NCBI RefSeq assembly: GCF_023734115.1
Contig: NZ_AP025737.1
Coordinates: 3,075,862-3,139,861, forward strand
Length of the DNA: 64,000 nt
Direction of reading: 5' to 3'
Origin: Herbiconiux sp. L3-i23
Lineage (GTDB): Bacteria > Actinomycetota > Actinomycetes > Actinomycetales > Microbacteriaceae
Of this stretch, positions 32,718 to 42,016 are shown piece by piece (the first letter of the stretch is position 1; each line of letters starts with the position of its first letter). The notes beneath the pieces are model-generated. The model did no database searches and had not been told where the DNA came from. It was given only the letters and a program-made list of their open reading frames with translations. The position numbers and the translations under genes were made by a program.

Positions 32718-34028
32718 TCAGTCGAGCAGCAGCGCCGGCTCTTCCATCACGCTCGCGACGTCGGCGAGGAAGCGGCTCGCCACGTCGCCGTCCACCACGC
32801 GGTGGTCGAAGCTCGCGCCGATCGTCGTCACGTAGCGGGGGAGCACCTCGCCATCGACGACCCACGGCTTCTGCTTGATCGTGCCGAGCACGACGATGGC
32901 GACCTCGCCCGGGTTGAGGATCGGGGTGCCGGTGTCCATGCCGAAGACGCCGATGTTGGTGATCGAGATGGTGCCGGAGGCCATGTCGGCCGGCTGCGTC
33001 TTGCCCTCGCGAGCGGTGATCGTCAGCTGCTCCAAGGCGGTCGCCAGTTCGAGGAGCGACATCGACTGCGCGTCCTTGACGTTCGGCACGATGAGGCCAC
33101 GCGGGGTCGCGGCGGCGATGCCGAGGTTCACGAAGTGGTGCACGATGATCTCGGTGTCGGTCCAGGTCGAGTTGACCGTGGGGTTGCGGCGGACCGCCCA
33201 CATGATGGCCTTCGCCATGATGAGCAGAGGCGACACCCGGACGCCTGCGAAATCGGGCGAGTTCTTCAGCCGCTTGACGAACTCCATGGTGCGGGTCGCG
33301 TCGATGTCGACGAAGAGGCTGACGTGCGGCGCGGTGAACGCACTCGTCACCATCGCGGTCGCGATCGCCTTGCGCACGCCCTTGACGGGGATGCGGTCCT
33401 CGCGGTCGTCCGGCCACTGGGGCGTCTGGATGTTGCGGAACACGCTCGCCTGCTGGGCGTGGCGGAGTACGTCGTCGCGGGTCGCCTCGCCACGGGCGCC
33501 GGTCGCCACCACGGTCGACAGTTCGACGCCGAGCTCTTTCGCGAGCCGGCGCACGGGAGGCTTGGCGATGACGGGACCGCCGGAGGCGGTACCGGCGGCG
33601 GCGGGCTGCGCCTTCGGCCGCCCGCCGGTCCTGCGGGTCGCCGCGTGACCGCCGGTGCCGTAGCCGACGAGCACCGTGCCGGGCTTCGCCTCCTCGGCGG
33701 ACTCGATCGACGCGGCCTCGACCTGCACCTCGGTGGGCAGGGCGGCCTGCGCGGGAGTGGTCAGCGGACCGGCCAGCATCGACGCGCCCTCCGACTCGAC
33801 GGTGATGATCGCGGAACCGACCTCGACCGTGTCACCCTCGGCGACCAGCAGCTCGCCGACGACCCCGGCGAACGGCGACGGCAGTTCGACCAGCGACTTG
33901 GCGGTCTCGATCTCGACGATGATCTGGTTGACCTCGATCGGCTCGCCGGGGGCGACCTTCCAGGCGACGATCTCGGCCTCGGTCAGACCTTCGCCGACGT
34001 CGGGGAGGTTGAAACGTGCGGTGCTCAT
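32718..34028 (-). CDS. bkdC: Branched-chain-type 2-oxoacid dehydrogenase E2 component
   Basis: 436 residues in standard order: an N-terminal lipoyl domain with the lipoylated Lys44 in [10 protein letters not shown], an Ala/Pro-rich linker, a peripheral-subunit-binding domain ([14 protein letters not shown]), and a catalytic acyltransferase domain with the HRVVDGD active-site motif (His409). It transfers acyl groups from E1 to CoA. The ATG at 34028 gives the canonical [15 protein letters not shown]. It is 16 bp downstream of the E1 beta gene. No E3 (lpd) gene is in this window. Confidence 0.92.
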   Translation of the reverse strand: MSTARFNLPDVGEGLTEAEIVAWKVAPGEPIEVNQIIVEIETAKSLVELPSPFAGVVGELLVAEGDTVEVGSAIITVESEGASMLAGPLTTPAQAALPTEVQVEAASIESAEEAKPGTVLVGYGTGGHAATRRTGGRPKAQPAAAGTASGGPVIAKPPVRRLAKELGVELSTVVATGARGEATRDDVLRHAQQASVFRNIQTPQWPDDREDRIPVKGVRKAIATAMVTSAFTAPHVSLFVDIDATRTMEFVKRLKNSPDFAGVRVSPLLIMAKAIMWAVRRNPTVNSTWTDTEIIVHHFVNLGIAAATPRGLIVPNVKDAQSMSLLELATALEQLTITAREGKTQPADMASGTISITNIGVFGMDTGTPILNPGEVAIVVLGTIKQKPWVVDGEVLPRYVTTIGASFDHRVVDGDVASRFLADVASVMEEPALLLD

Positions 34029-34044
34029 CGGATCCTCGTTCTCG

Positions 34045-35019
34045 TCAGTAGGCCAGTGAGCGGTCGACCGCTTCGAGCACGCGATCCGCATCGGGCAGGT
34101 AGGTGGATTCGAGCTTGGCGGGCGGGAAGGGCACGTCGAAGCCGTTGACCCGCAGAACCGGGGCCTCCAGCGAGAAGAACGCGCGTTCCGCCACGGTCGC
34201 CGCGATCTCGGAGGCGATGCTCGCGAAGCCGGGCGACTCGGCGGCGATGACGACGTGGCCGGTCTTCTCCGCCGACGCGACGAGCGGTCCGTAGTCCACC
34301 GGCGACAGCGAGCGGATGTCGACGACCTCGATGCTGGTCCCCTCCGATGCGGCGATCTCGGCCGCCGTGAGCGCGACGCTCACCATCGGTCCGTAGGCGG
34401 CGACGGTGCATTCCGTGCCGACGCGGACCACGCGCGACGAGTGCAGCCCGGCGGCGGGGGAGTCGAGATCGACCTCGCCCTTGGGCCAATACCTGCTCTT
34501 CGGCTCGAAGAACATGACGGGGTCATCGCTCTCGATGGCCTGACGCAGCATCCAGTAGGCGTCGTTCGGCGTGCTCGGCGACACCACGCGGAGCCCGGCG
34601 GTGTGGGCGAAGTACGCCTCGGGGCTCTCCTGGTGGTGCTCGACCGCTCCGATGTGGCCGCCGAACGGCACGCGGATGACGATCGGGAACCTCGCCGACC
34701 CCTCGTGCCGGTTGGTCAACTTCGCGAGCTGCGAGGTGATCTGGTCGAAGGCGGGGTAGATGAAGCCGTCGAACTGGATCTCGCACACGGGGCGGTACCC
34801 GCGCATGGCCAGTCCGATCGCGGTCCCGACGATGCCCGACTCGGCGAGCGGCGTGTCGAGGACGCGGTCGGTGCCGAAGTCGGTCACGAGGTTCTCGGTG
34901 ACGCGGAAGACGCCGCCGAGCGGGCCGACGTCCTCGCCCATCACGAGCACCTTGTCGTCCGCCGCCATGGCGTCGCGCAACGCGGTGTTGAGGGCTTTCG
35001 CCATCGTCAGGACCGTCAT
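34045..35019 (-). CDS. bkdB: 2-oxoacid dehydrogenase E1 component, beta subunit
   Basis: 324 residues, the usual size of the branched-chain E1 beta chain. Conserved segments include [31 protein letters not shown] and [15 protein letters not shown]. It forms the alpha2beta2 thiamine-diphosphate enzyme with the upstream gene product, and its ATG overlaps that gene's stop by 4 bp. Confidence 0.92.
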   Translation of the reverse strand: MTVLTMAKALNTALRDAMAADDKVLVMGEDVGPLGGVFRVTENLVTDFGTDRVLDTPLAESGIVGTAIGLAMRGYRPVCEIQFDGFIYPAFDQITSQLAKLTNRHEGSARFPIVIRVPFGGHIGAVEHHQESPEAYFAHTAGLRVVSPSTPNDAYWMLRQAIESDDPVMFFEPKSRYWPKGEVDLDSPAAGLHSSRVVRVGTECTVAAYGPMVSVALTAAEIAASEGTSIEVVDIRSLSPVDYGPLVASAEKTGHVVIAAESPGFASIASEIAATVAERAFFSLEAPVLRVNGFDVPFPPAKLESTYLPDADRVLEAVDRSLAY

Positions 35020-36257
35020 GAGCCGACCTCCTCGAAGCCGGCCTCGTAGGCGGCGAGCCACTCCTTCTGCGAATCGGGCACCGGGTGCTCCTCGGAGTAG
35101 ACGTGGTCGAACATGAGCCCGGCCGGCGGCTGGGGGAGGGCGAGCACACGGCGCCGGATGTCGGCGGCGAAATCGGCCGCCTCGGTGTCGACGTCGGCGA
35201 AGAACTCGGAGCCGACCCCCTCGCCCTCGAGGTACTTGCGATACCTCGTGATCGGGTCGCGCGACTCCCACAGCGCGAGCTCGTCGCCGCCGCGGTAGCG
35301 GGTGGGGTCGTCGGAGGTGGTGTGCGCGCCGATGCGGTAGGTCATCGCCTCGATGAAGGCGGGTCCCGCGCCGCCGCGCGCGTCGTCGAGCAGAGTGCGG
35401 GTCACCGCGTAGCTCGCGAGGACGTCGTTGCCGTCGATCTGCACGGCGGGCATGCCGAATCCGGCCGCGCGGTCGACGAGGGGCGTTCGGGACTGGCGGG
35501 TCACCGGCACCGAGATGGCCCAGTGGTTGTTCTGCAGGAAGAACACCTGCGGCGCCTGATAGCTGGTGGCCCAGATCATCGCCTCGTTGGTGTCGCCCTG
35601 CGAGGTCGCCCCGTCGCCGAAGTAGACGACGACCGCTTCGTCACGGGAGACGTCCCCGGTCGGAGCGCCGTCGAGACGGATACCCATCGCGTATCCGGTG
35701 GCGTGCAGCGTCTGCGAGCCGATGACGAGCGTGTAGAGCCGGAAGTTACCGACCTCTGCCGGGTTCCAGCCTCCGTGGGTCACCCCGCGCAGCAACCGCA
35801 GCACATCGAGCAGGTCGACTCCGCGGATGCGGGCGACGGCGTGCTCCCGGTACGAGGGGAAAATGGTGTCCTGCGCCCGTGCCGCCCGACCGGAACCGAC
35901 CTGCGCGGCCTCCTGGCCCTGGCTCGGCACCCACAGCCCGAGCTGTCCCTGCCGCTGCAGGTGCCCGGCCTCGATGTCGAACCGACGCACCACCGCCATG
36001 TCGCGGTAGAACTCGAGCTTGTCCGACTCGGTGATCCGGTCGAGCTCGGCGGCGAACCGCTCGGCGGGAGCAGTGGGGGCGAAGCGTCCGTCGGCGTCCA
36101 GGAAGCGGACTGTGTTCTTCGCTCCGGCGATGTCGTCGGTCGAGGTCCCGGATCGGGCCACGTTCACCATCCGATCGTTTCGGTTCGTGGGCGACAGGGA
36201 GCGAAGGAACGCGGCCTCGTCCGCCCGAGAGTTGCGGGCGGAGCCGAGTGCTTCCAC
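35016..36257 (-). CDS. bkdA: 2-oxoacid dehydrogenase E1 component, alpha subunit
   Basis: 413 residues from a GTG at 36257; an ATG at 36170 (384 residues) is the alternative, since the first 29 residues are poorly conserved in type. The thiamine diphosphate motif GDGATSQGDTNEAMIW...NN is complete, and the phosphorylation-loop region YRIGAHTTSDDPTRYR is typical of branched-chain rather than pyruvate E1. The start lies 20 bp after the aminotransferase stop, suggesting one operon. Confidence 0.9.
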   Translation of the reverse strand: MEALGSARNSRADEAAFLRSLSPTNRNDRMVNVARSGTSTDDIAGAKNTVRFLDADGRFAPTAPAERFAAELDRITESDKLEFYRDMAVVRRFDIEAGHLQRQGQLGLWVPSQGQEAAQVGSGRAARAQDTIFPSYREHAVARIRGVDLLDVLRLLRGVTHGGWNPAEVGNFRLYTLVIGSQTLHATGYAMGIRLDGAPTGDVSRDEAVVVYFGDGATSQGDTNEAMIWATSYQAPQVFFLQNNHWAISVPVTRQSRTPLVDRAAGFGMPAVQIDGNDVLASYAVTRTLLDDARGGAGPAFIEAMTYRIGAHTTSDDPTRYRGGDELALWESRDPITRYRKYLEGEGVGSEFFADVDTEAADFAADIRRRVLALPQPPAGLMFDHVYSEEHPVPDSQKEWLAAYEAGFEEVGS

Positions 36258-36277
36258 GGGGCCGCCCTGTGCCCAAT

Positions 36278-37378
36278 CTACCGGGAGGCTTCGACGGCCC
36301 CCGGTAGGTTTCGCACAATCTCCTCGCCGGCTCTTAGGAGTTCATCCACCGATTCGGCCTCTCCGATCGAGATCCGTACGCCCTCTCCGGCGAAGACACG
36401 GGCGACGATGGCGTGCTCCTCCAGGATGCGGGCAGCGGCCGCGGTGTGCTCGCCGAGGCCGAGCCAGACGAAGTTGCCGTGCGACTCGGGGACGGCGAGT
36501 CCGACCGCACGGAGGCCTGCCAGCACGGCGTCCCGGCGGGCGACGATGTGATCGACCCGCGCGAAAAGGTCGGTCTCGTGCGAGAGCGCGGCAAGCCCTG
36601 CGGCTTGAGCCTGACCGGTGACGGAGAGCGGCAACGCGGCGGCGCGCGCGGCATCGAGCACGTGCTCGGGACCGACGGCGTAGCCGAGTCGCAGCCCGGC
36701 GAGACCCCAGGCCTTGGAGAAGGTGCGGAGCACGACCAGGTTCGGATAGCGGCCGAAGAGCGTCGCGCCGTCGACTGCGGCGTCGTCGCGGACGAACTCG
36801 GCGTACGCCTCGTCGAGCAGGACGAGCAGGTCGCCGGGGATCCGGCGCATGAACTCCTCGAACTCCGCGGCCGTCACCACGACGCCGGTCGGGTTGTTCG
36901 GGGTGCACACCAGCACGACACGGGTGCGGTCGTTCACCGCGGCGGCCATCGCGTCGAGGTCGTGGCCGCCGTCCGGGCGAAGGGGGACCGGCACGGCGGT
37001 CGCGCCCGCGACGGTGACCTGGCCGGGGTACGCCTCGAACGAGCGCCAGGGGTGGATCACCTCGTCGCCGTGGCCGGCGGCCGCGGTGATGAACTGGGTG
37101 ATGAGGGCGACGGATCCCGCCCCCACGTGCACCTCGTCGGCGGTGACGCCGAAGCGGGCGGCGAGCGCCTCGCGCAGGGCGAAGGCCGAGGCGTCGGGAT
37201 ACCGGTTGATGTCCGACGCCTCGTTCATCGCGGCGAGCACCGCGGCGTGCGGCGGGAAGGGGTTCTCGTTGGAGGAGAGCTTGTAGCCGCCCGCGGCGGC
37301 CGGCTTGCCCTGCTTGTAGGCGGGCAGCGCCGCGATCTCGGGGCGGAGGCGGACGGGCGGCGGCACCTGCTCGGGCAT
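36278..37378 (-). CDS. Histidinol-phosphate / aromatic aminotransferase
   Basis: A 366-residue fold-type I PLP aminotransferase of the HisC family. SSNENPFPP near the N-terminus, CTPNNPTG, the internal LDEAYAEF and the PLP lysine in RTFSKAWGLAGLRLGY are all present. Actinobacteria often carry a second HisC-like enzyme (Pat) acting on aromatic or other 2-oxo acids. The operon with 2-oxoacid dehydrogenase genes favours that over histidine synthesis. The ATG is leaderless (TACGAT 6 nt upstream, 37390-37385). Confidence 0.85.
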   Translation of the reverse strand: MPEQVPPPVRLRPEIAALPAYKQGKPAAAGGYKLSSNENPFPPHAAVLAAMNEASDINRYPDASAFALREALAARFGVTADEVHVGAGSVALITQFITAAAGHGDEVIHPWRSFEAYPGQVTVAGATAVPVPLRPDGGHDLDAMAAAVNDRTRVVLVCTPNNPTGVVVTAAEFEEFMRRIPGDLLVLLDEAYAEFVRDDAAVDGATLFGRYPNLVVLRTFSKAWGLAGLRLGYAVGPEHVLDAARAAALPLSVTGQAQAAGLAALSHETDLFARVDHIVARRDAVLAGLRAVGLAVPESHGNFVWLGLGEHTAAAARILEEHAIVARVFAGEGVRISIGEAESVDELLRAGEEIVRNLPGAVEASR

Positions 37379-37384
37379 CGAGAC

Positions 37385-37440
37385 ATCGTATCGACGCGGA
37401 AAAGAGCGCGTGGTGCCGGAGCCCGTCGCAATGGGATAGT
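37385..37440. promoter_or_regulatory. Divergent leaderless promoters
   Basis: Minus-strand TACGAT (37390-37385) precedes the aminotransferase ATG by 6 nt and plus-strand GATAGT (37435-37440) precedes the ATG at 37447 by 6 nt. Confidence 0.45.
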
Positions 37441-37446
37441 GGTCGC

Positions 37447-37845
37447 ATGCGCAGATTCCTCGTCTCGGTGCTCGGCAACGCGGCCGCCCTCTGGCTCACG
37501 ACGCTGATCGTCGCCGGGACGACGGTGACGCCGTACGCCCCGGGCGGGGTCCTCGAGACGGTGCTCACCTACCTGCTGCTGGGCCTGCTCTTCGGCATCG
37601 TGAACGGCGTGATCGGCACGGCCATCCGCATCGTCGCGTTCCCGCTCTACATCCTGACGCTCGGGCTGATCGCCCTCATCGTCAACGGACTGCTGTTCCT
37701 CCTCGTCGGGTGGATCAGCACGCTGCTCGGTTTCGGGCTCTCGGTCGAAGGCTTCTGGTGGGGCGTCCTCGCCGCGCTGGTCATGGCGATCTTCAACTGG
37801 ATCATCGGTTTGATCCTGCGTCCGCTCGCGGGCCGTCAGCGCTGA
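37447..37845 (+). CDS. Phage-holin-family (4-TM) membrane protein
   Basis: 132 residues with four transmembrane helices, matching the cellular 'mycobacterial 4-TM phage holin superfamily IV' proteins (pattern LLGLLFGIVNGVIGTAIRIVAFPLYILTLGL). No phage genes are nearby, so it is a chromosomal membrane protein of unknown function despite the name. Its last 44 bp overlap the convergent gene at 37802. Confidence 0.85.
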   Translation: MRRFLVSVLGNAAALWLTTLIVAGTTVTPYAPGGVLETVLTYLLLGLLFGIVNGVIGTAIRIVAFPLYILTLGLIALIVNGLLFLLVGWISTLLGFGLSVEGFWWGVLAALVMAIFNWIIGLILRPLAGRQR

Positions 37846-39214
37846 CGCGCGTCGCCGTCCAGCCGTCGGCCCCGACCCCGCGGGTGCCGGCGAGACCGCC
37901 GAGGACCTCGGCGCGCACCATCGCCAGCGCGGGGTCGCTGCTCGAGTCGGCCTGCGCCGCCGTCTCGCGGTAGTCGCCGAGGCCATGCCCCGCGAGCATT
38001 CCGCCTCCTGACCCACCGTCGACCACCGAGCGCGACACGACGACGGTGTGCTGCTCGGCCGTCGACCTTCCGTCGGTTCCTCCGAGGGCCACGATGACGT
38101 CCTCGTCGTGCTCGAGAGCGACGACCGGTACACCGTGCGGCACCGGGGTGGCGCCGCCGGGCGAGCCGGCCGTCACGAGCCCCGCCGTGTTCCACTCGCC
38201 CGACTCGACGAGGCGGCCGGCCACCAGGCCGCCCTGCGAGTACCCGACGAAGACGACGGGATCATCGCGCCCGATCCCCGCCTCGCGCATCGCCGCCTCG
38301 GTGGCCCGCACCGAACCGGCGTCGGCACCGGCGACCGCGGCCACATTCGAGGTCATGTCCCACGGCTGCGCCTGCGAGTCCCGCGTTCCGCCGACGTAGA
38401 CGACGGCGTGCACTCTGCCGTCGCCGTCGGCGTACCGCTCGATGACGATCTGCTCGTCCCCGCCGTGGGGGACCCGCTCGACAAGGTCCTCGAGACTCGC
38501 GGGCGGACGCGGCGACTCCCGCGGCCGTCGGTCGATGGCCACGGCTCCGCCTCCGAGCACCCCGGCCGTCGTGAGGGCGGCGAGCAGCATGCCCGCAACC
38601 GCCTCACGGCCGAGGACTCCGCTTCCGCCGTCACCGGCGAGCGCCGCGATCGGCAGGGGCAGCAGTAGGGCGCCCTGGGTGAACTCGTCGAGCGATCCGC
38701 TGACGGTCCTGATGAGATCGATCACCGCGGCGTCCGCGAGAACCGCCCCGAGCAGGTCCTGGGCGCTCGCGTCGGCGCCGACCGACTCGGCGGCGCGCAG
38801 TACGGCGGGCACGAGCACCAGCGCGGCGGCCGGCAGGAGTGAGAACGGCGCGACGGCGGTGGCCGCGCCCATCGTGTGCGCCGCGACTCGACCCCCGGCG
38901 GATCGTGCGCCCGCGAGCGCCTGCTCGAGCGCGGTGTAGAGATCGGTCGCCGTGCGCAGTGCGCCTCTCGCCGCCTCGAGACGATCGGTGGCGAGGACGA
39001 GACGATGGCGTGCCAGCCGGGCTTCGATCGCCGCCTGCTGCTCGGCGTCGACCGTGGTGCGCGGCCGGATCGCGCTCAGCGGGCGGGTGAGCTCGTCGGC
39101 GTCGAGCGCCACCGCCCGAAGCGCCGCCACGACGGCGGTGCAGTCCGCGAAGGCGGCGTCCATCGACGCCGTCGCCACCGCGATGACGGCGCCCCCGGAG
39201 ATCTCGATGGTCAT
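37802..39214 (-). CDS. Alpha/beta-hydrolase (lipase-like) protein with helical N-terminus
   Basis: 470 residues. The N-terminal 100 residues are Ala-rich helical, resembling secretion-targeting domains of WXG100/LXG partners. Hydrophobic helices follow (about 115-140 and 205-226). The C-terminal half is a lipase-like domain: VVYVGGTRDS, nucleophile elbow GYSQGG (Ser326), acidic EHDED (368-372) and HGLGDY (His410). Cytoplasmic side and substrate are unknown. It is translationally coupled (ATGA overlap) to the WXG100-like gene upstream, which suggests a type VII-like exported pair; no ESX machinery is present here. Confidence 0.65.
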   Translation of the reverse strand: MTIEISGGAVIAVATASMDAAFADCTAVVAALRAVALDADELTRPLSAIRPRTTVDAEQQAAIEARLARHRLVLATDRLEAARGALRTATDLYTALEQALAGARSAGGRVAAHTMGAATAVAPFSLLPAAALVLVPAVLRAAESVGADASAQDLLGAVLADAAVIDLIRTVSGSLDEFTQGALLLPLPIAALAGDGGSGVLGREAVAGMLLAALTTAGVLGGGAVAIDRRPRESPRPPASLEDLVERVPHGGDEQIVIERYADGDGRVHAVVYVGGTRDSQAQPWDMTSNVAAVAGADAGSVRATEAAMREAGIGRDDPVVFVGYSQGGLVAGRLVESGEWNTAGLVTAGSPGGATPVPHGVPVVALEHDEDVIVALGGTDGRSTAEQHTVVVSRSVVDGGSGGGMLAGHGLGDYRETAAQADSSSDPALAMVRAEVLGGLAGTRGVGADGWTATRVSADGPRADAGSNR

Positions 39215-39459
39215 GACGCGCTCGCCTCGGACAGCATCGCCGCGCTCAGGTCGAACGCCGCCCGCACCGACCGCAGCTCGCCTCGGATGTCGTCGAGGGT
39301 CCGACGGAAGGCTTCTGCGGCGGGGGAGGACCATTCGAGCTCGCGGAGGGCCGCGATCCGCGCGTCGATCCGGAGGAGGTCCTCGACGAGCGCGTCGGTC
39401 CTTCGTCGACGCAGAAGCAGTTCGGCGTGCTGCGCCGGATCGGTGACGGTAGGGGCCAT
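39211..39459 (-). CDS. Small helical WXG100-like protein
   Basis: 82 residues, almost entirely charged helix, with LEWSSPAAEAFRRTLDD in the middle: a Trp followed by small residues and an Ala/Phe heptad, as in the helical hairpins of WXG100 proteins (W-x-S-x-A-A-x-x-F). Four-bp overlap with the lipase-like gene points to co-production. The family assignment is by resemblance only. Confidence 0.6.
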   Translation of the reverse strand: MAPTVTDPAQHAELLLRRRRTDALVEDLLRIDARIAALRELEWSSPAAEAFRRTLDDIRGELRSVRAAFDLSAAMLSEASAS

Positions 39460-39573
39460 GCCCCGATGGTGGGCGGCACGCGCCGCCCCGCAGACCCGCG
39501 GACGGCGCTCCGTGGGATCGGTCGCGCACGGAGCGGCTGGGGAGGAATCCGTGCGCTGGGGAAGAATGGGGGC

Positions 39574-41004
39574 ATGGCCGCTCCAGTGCACCCCTCTTCC
39601 GCTCCGCACGACGACGCCGCGGGGCTTCGCGGGCAGCCCCTCAGCCCCCTCGACGGGCGCTACCGTCCCGCGGTGGACGGGCTCGGCGCCTTCCTGTCCG
39701 AGGCGGGCCTCAACCGGGCGCGGGTGCACGTCGAAGTCGAGTGGCTGATCTTCCTCACCGACAACGGACTGTTCGGGACGACGCGCCTCACCGAAGACCA
39801 GTCGCGCAGCCTCCGGGCGACCGTCACCGGTTTCGGCGCCGCCGACATCGCGGAACTCGCCGAGTTCGAGGCCACGACGCGGCATGACGTGAAGGCCGTC
39901 GAGTACTACGTGCGCCGCCGACTCGACGCGCTCGGTCTCGGCGCCATCGCCGAACTCACCCACTTCGCGGCGACGAGCGAGGACGTCAACAACCTCGCCT
40001 ACGCGATCACCGTGCAGCAGGCGGTGCGCGAGGTGTGGCGGCCCGCCTTCGTCGATGTGCTCGAGAAGCTGCGCGCACTGGCCGTCCAGCACCGCGCGGC
40101 ACCGATGCTCGCACGCACCCACGGCCAGCCGGCCACGCCGACCACGATGGGCAAGGAGCTCGCCGTGTTCGCGCACCGTCTCGACCGGCAGCTCGCGAGA
40201 CTCGACTCCCAGGACTACCTCGGCAAGTTCAACGGTGCGACGGGCACCTACGCCGCGCACCTGTCCGCAGGGCCCGACCTCGACTGGCCCGAGCTGTCGC
40301 GGCGCTTCGTGACCTCGCTCGGTCTCGAGTGGAACCCGCTGACGACGCAGATCGAGTCGCACGACTGGCAGGCGGAGTTGTACGGGACACTGGTGCACAT
40401 CGGCCGGATCCTGCACAACCTGTGCACCGACGTGTGGACCTACATCTCGCTCGGCTACTTCCGCCAGATCCCGGTCGCCGGTGCGACGGGCTCGTCGACG
40501 ATGCCGCACAAGGTGAACCCGATCCGGTTCGAGAACGCCGAGGCCAACCTCGAACTGTCGGCCGCCGTGCTCGAGAGTCTCGCCTCGACCCTCGTCACCT
40601 CCCGGCTGCAGCGCGACCTCACCGACTCGACCACCCAGCGCAACATCGGCGTGGGGCTCGGCCACTCGCTGCTGGCGCTCGACAACATCGGTCGCGGCCT
40701 CGGCGAGATCGCGCTCGCCCCCGACGTCCTCGCCGCCGACCTCGACCGCAACTGGGAGGTGCTCGCCGAGGCCATCCAGACGGTCATCCGGGCGGAGGTC
40801 ACGGCCGGCCGGAGCACGATCGCGAACCCGTACGAGCTGCTCAAGGAGCTCACGCGGGGGCGGAGGGTCGACTCCGCGGCCCTCGCGGAGTTCGTCGGCG
40901 GTCTCGACCTCACCGACGAGGCGAAGGCGCGTCTCACGGCGCTGACCCCGGAAGGCTATGCGGGGCTCGCCGACGCGCTCGTCGACGTCATCCGGCGCGA
41001 CTAG
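39574..41004 (+). CDS. purB: Adenylosuccinate lyase
   Basis: A 476-residue fumarase/aspartase superfamily enzyme. PLDGRY near the start, FAATSEDVNNLAY, and the signature loop GSSTMPHKVNPIRFEN with the catalytic Ser are present. It performs two steps of purine synthesis (SAICAR to AICAR, adenylosuccinate to AMP). The ATG at 39574 gives the canonical N-terminus; the longer frame upstream overlaps the region of the WXG100-like gene. The 3' end overlaps the convergent small membrane gene by 4 bp. Confidence 0.95.
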   Translation: MAAPVHPSSAPHDDAAGLRGQPLSPLDGRYRPAVDGLGAFLSEAGLNRARVHVEVEWLIFLTDNGLFGTTRLTEDQSRSLRATVTGFGAADIAELAEFEATTRHDVKAVEYYVRRRLDALGLGAIAELTHFAATSEDVNNLAYAITVQQAVREVWRPAFVDVLEKLRALAVQHRAAPMLARTHGQPATPTTMGKELAVFAHRLDRQLARLDSQDYLGKFNGATGTYAAHLSAGPDLDWPELSRRFVTSLGLEWNPLTTQIESHDWQAELYGTLVHIGRILHNLCTDVWTYISLGYFRQIPVAGATGSSTMPHKVNPIRFENAEANLELSAAVLESLASTLVTSRLQRDLTDSTTQRNIGVGLGHSLLALDNIGRGLGEIALAPDVLAADLDRNWEVLAEAIQTVIRAEVTAGRSTIANPYELLKELTRGRRVDSAALAEFVGGLDLTDEAKARLTALTPEGYAGLADALVDVIRRD

Positions 41005-41351
41005 CGGCCGGACGGTCCGCCCGTCGCGTCGTCGGGCGACGGCCCGTCCGCGGTCGACCCGGCTGAGGATCCGCCGTCGCGCGTCGGGTCGAGCGGCGGG
41101 CCCGGCTCCGGGCGGGGCGCCGCGGGATCTTCGCCGCGGAGACTCGTCTCGGTGCCGATCGGCCCTGCGGCGAGGGCGAGCATGGCGAGCAGCACGAGTG
41201 CCACGACGAAGGCACCGCCGAGGAAGATGACCGCCACCGTGAAGTCACGGGTCGAGATGAAGGCGACGACGCCGACGAAGACGGCGACGACGAGGGCGAA
41301 TCCGATGAGTTCGGCGGGCCGGAACCGGTCCGCGCGTGAGGGGCGGGCCAT
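41001..41351 (-). CDS. Hypothetical two-TM membrane protein
   Basis: 116 residues: a basic N-terminus, two transmembrane helices (about 12-33 and 38-62), then a Pro/Gly/Asp-rich disordered tail. No family recognised. Start and preceding stop overlap (TGATG) with the gene at 41351-41932, so the two are co-translated. Confidence 0.7.
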   Translation of the reverse strand: MARPSRADRFRPAELIGFALVVAVFVGVVAFISTRDFTVAVIFLGGAFVVALVLLAMLALAAGPIGTETSLRGEDPAAPRPEPGPPLDPTRDGGSSAGSTADGPSPDDATGGPSGR

Positions 41352-41932
41352 CAGCTTCCGACAGCCGATCCGGACTTCTCGGACGCCGTGTCCCACTTGA
41401 GGGTGAACGCGGCGATGCCGAGATAGACCGCGACGATGGCGGCATAGGCGCCGAAAGATCCGACGAGGAAGATCGCGTCGTCGCGCCCGAGGAGGTACAC
41501 GCCGCCGAGCAGCAGGGTCGCGACGCCGACGACGAGATGATCCCGGGACGCGGGGCCGTGGTCGGCCTTGCGCAGACCGATCGCCAGCTCCAGTCCGCCG
41601 GTCGCAACCGCCCACAGCACGACGAGGACGGCGAGGGAGGCGAGGGGAGCAGCCTGCGCGAAGGCGAGGACGGCGGCGAGGCCGAACGCGAACGACACGA
41701 CGCCCTGCACCACGGTGAGGATCGTGCCGATCGTGCTGCGCCGACCGAGACGCGAGGTGCTCGCGAGGGCGATGCCGTGCGCACAGGCGAAGAGGCCGAA
41801 CACGGCGAGGCCGAACACGGGGGAGTGGTCCGACGAGAAGGTCACGACGATGGCGGCGACGGCGGCGATCGCGGCGCGCAGAAGCGGGACCGGCCAGTAC
41901 CGTGCGCGGAAGCGCGCCGAATCGTCCGACAT
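41351..41932 (-). CDS. Six-TM membrane protein, DUF308/HdeD-like
   Basis: 193 residues with six to seven hydrophobic helices in Gly/Ala-rich pairs (GLAVFGLFACAHGIALA, GTILTVVQGVVSFAFG, LVVGVATLLLGGVYLL), similar in layout to the HdeD/DUF308 family. Function unknown. Forms a two-gene unit with the downstream small membrane protein. Confidence 0.7.
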   Translation of the reverse strand: MSDDSARFRARYWPVPLLRAAIAAVAAIVVTFSSDHSPVFGLAVFGLFACAHGIALASTSRLGRRSTIGTILTVVQGVVSFAFGLAAVLAFAQAAPLASLAVLVVLWAVATGGLELAIGLRKADHGPASRDHLVVGVATLLLGGVYLLGRDDAIFLVGSFGAYAAIVAVYLGIAAFTLKWDTASEKSGSAVGS

Positions 41933-42016
41933 ACTGCTCCCTGCTGTGCGTACGCCCGCCTCGGACGACCCGTCCAGCCTACGCCACGTCGTGGAAGTGG
42001 TCGGGCGCCGTCGGGA

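Noticed and set aside
37447..37845. Prophage remnant suggested by a holin-family gene
   Set aside because: No integrase, capsid or lysin genes nearby; this family is common as chromosomal membrane proteins.
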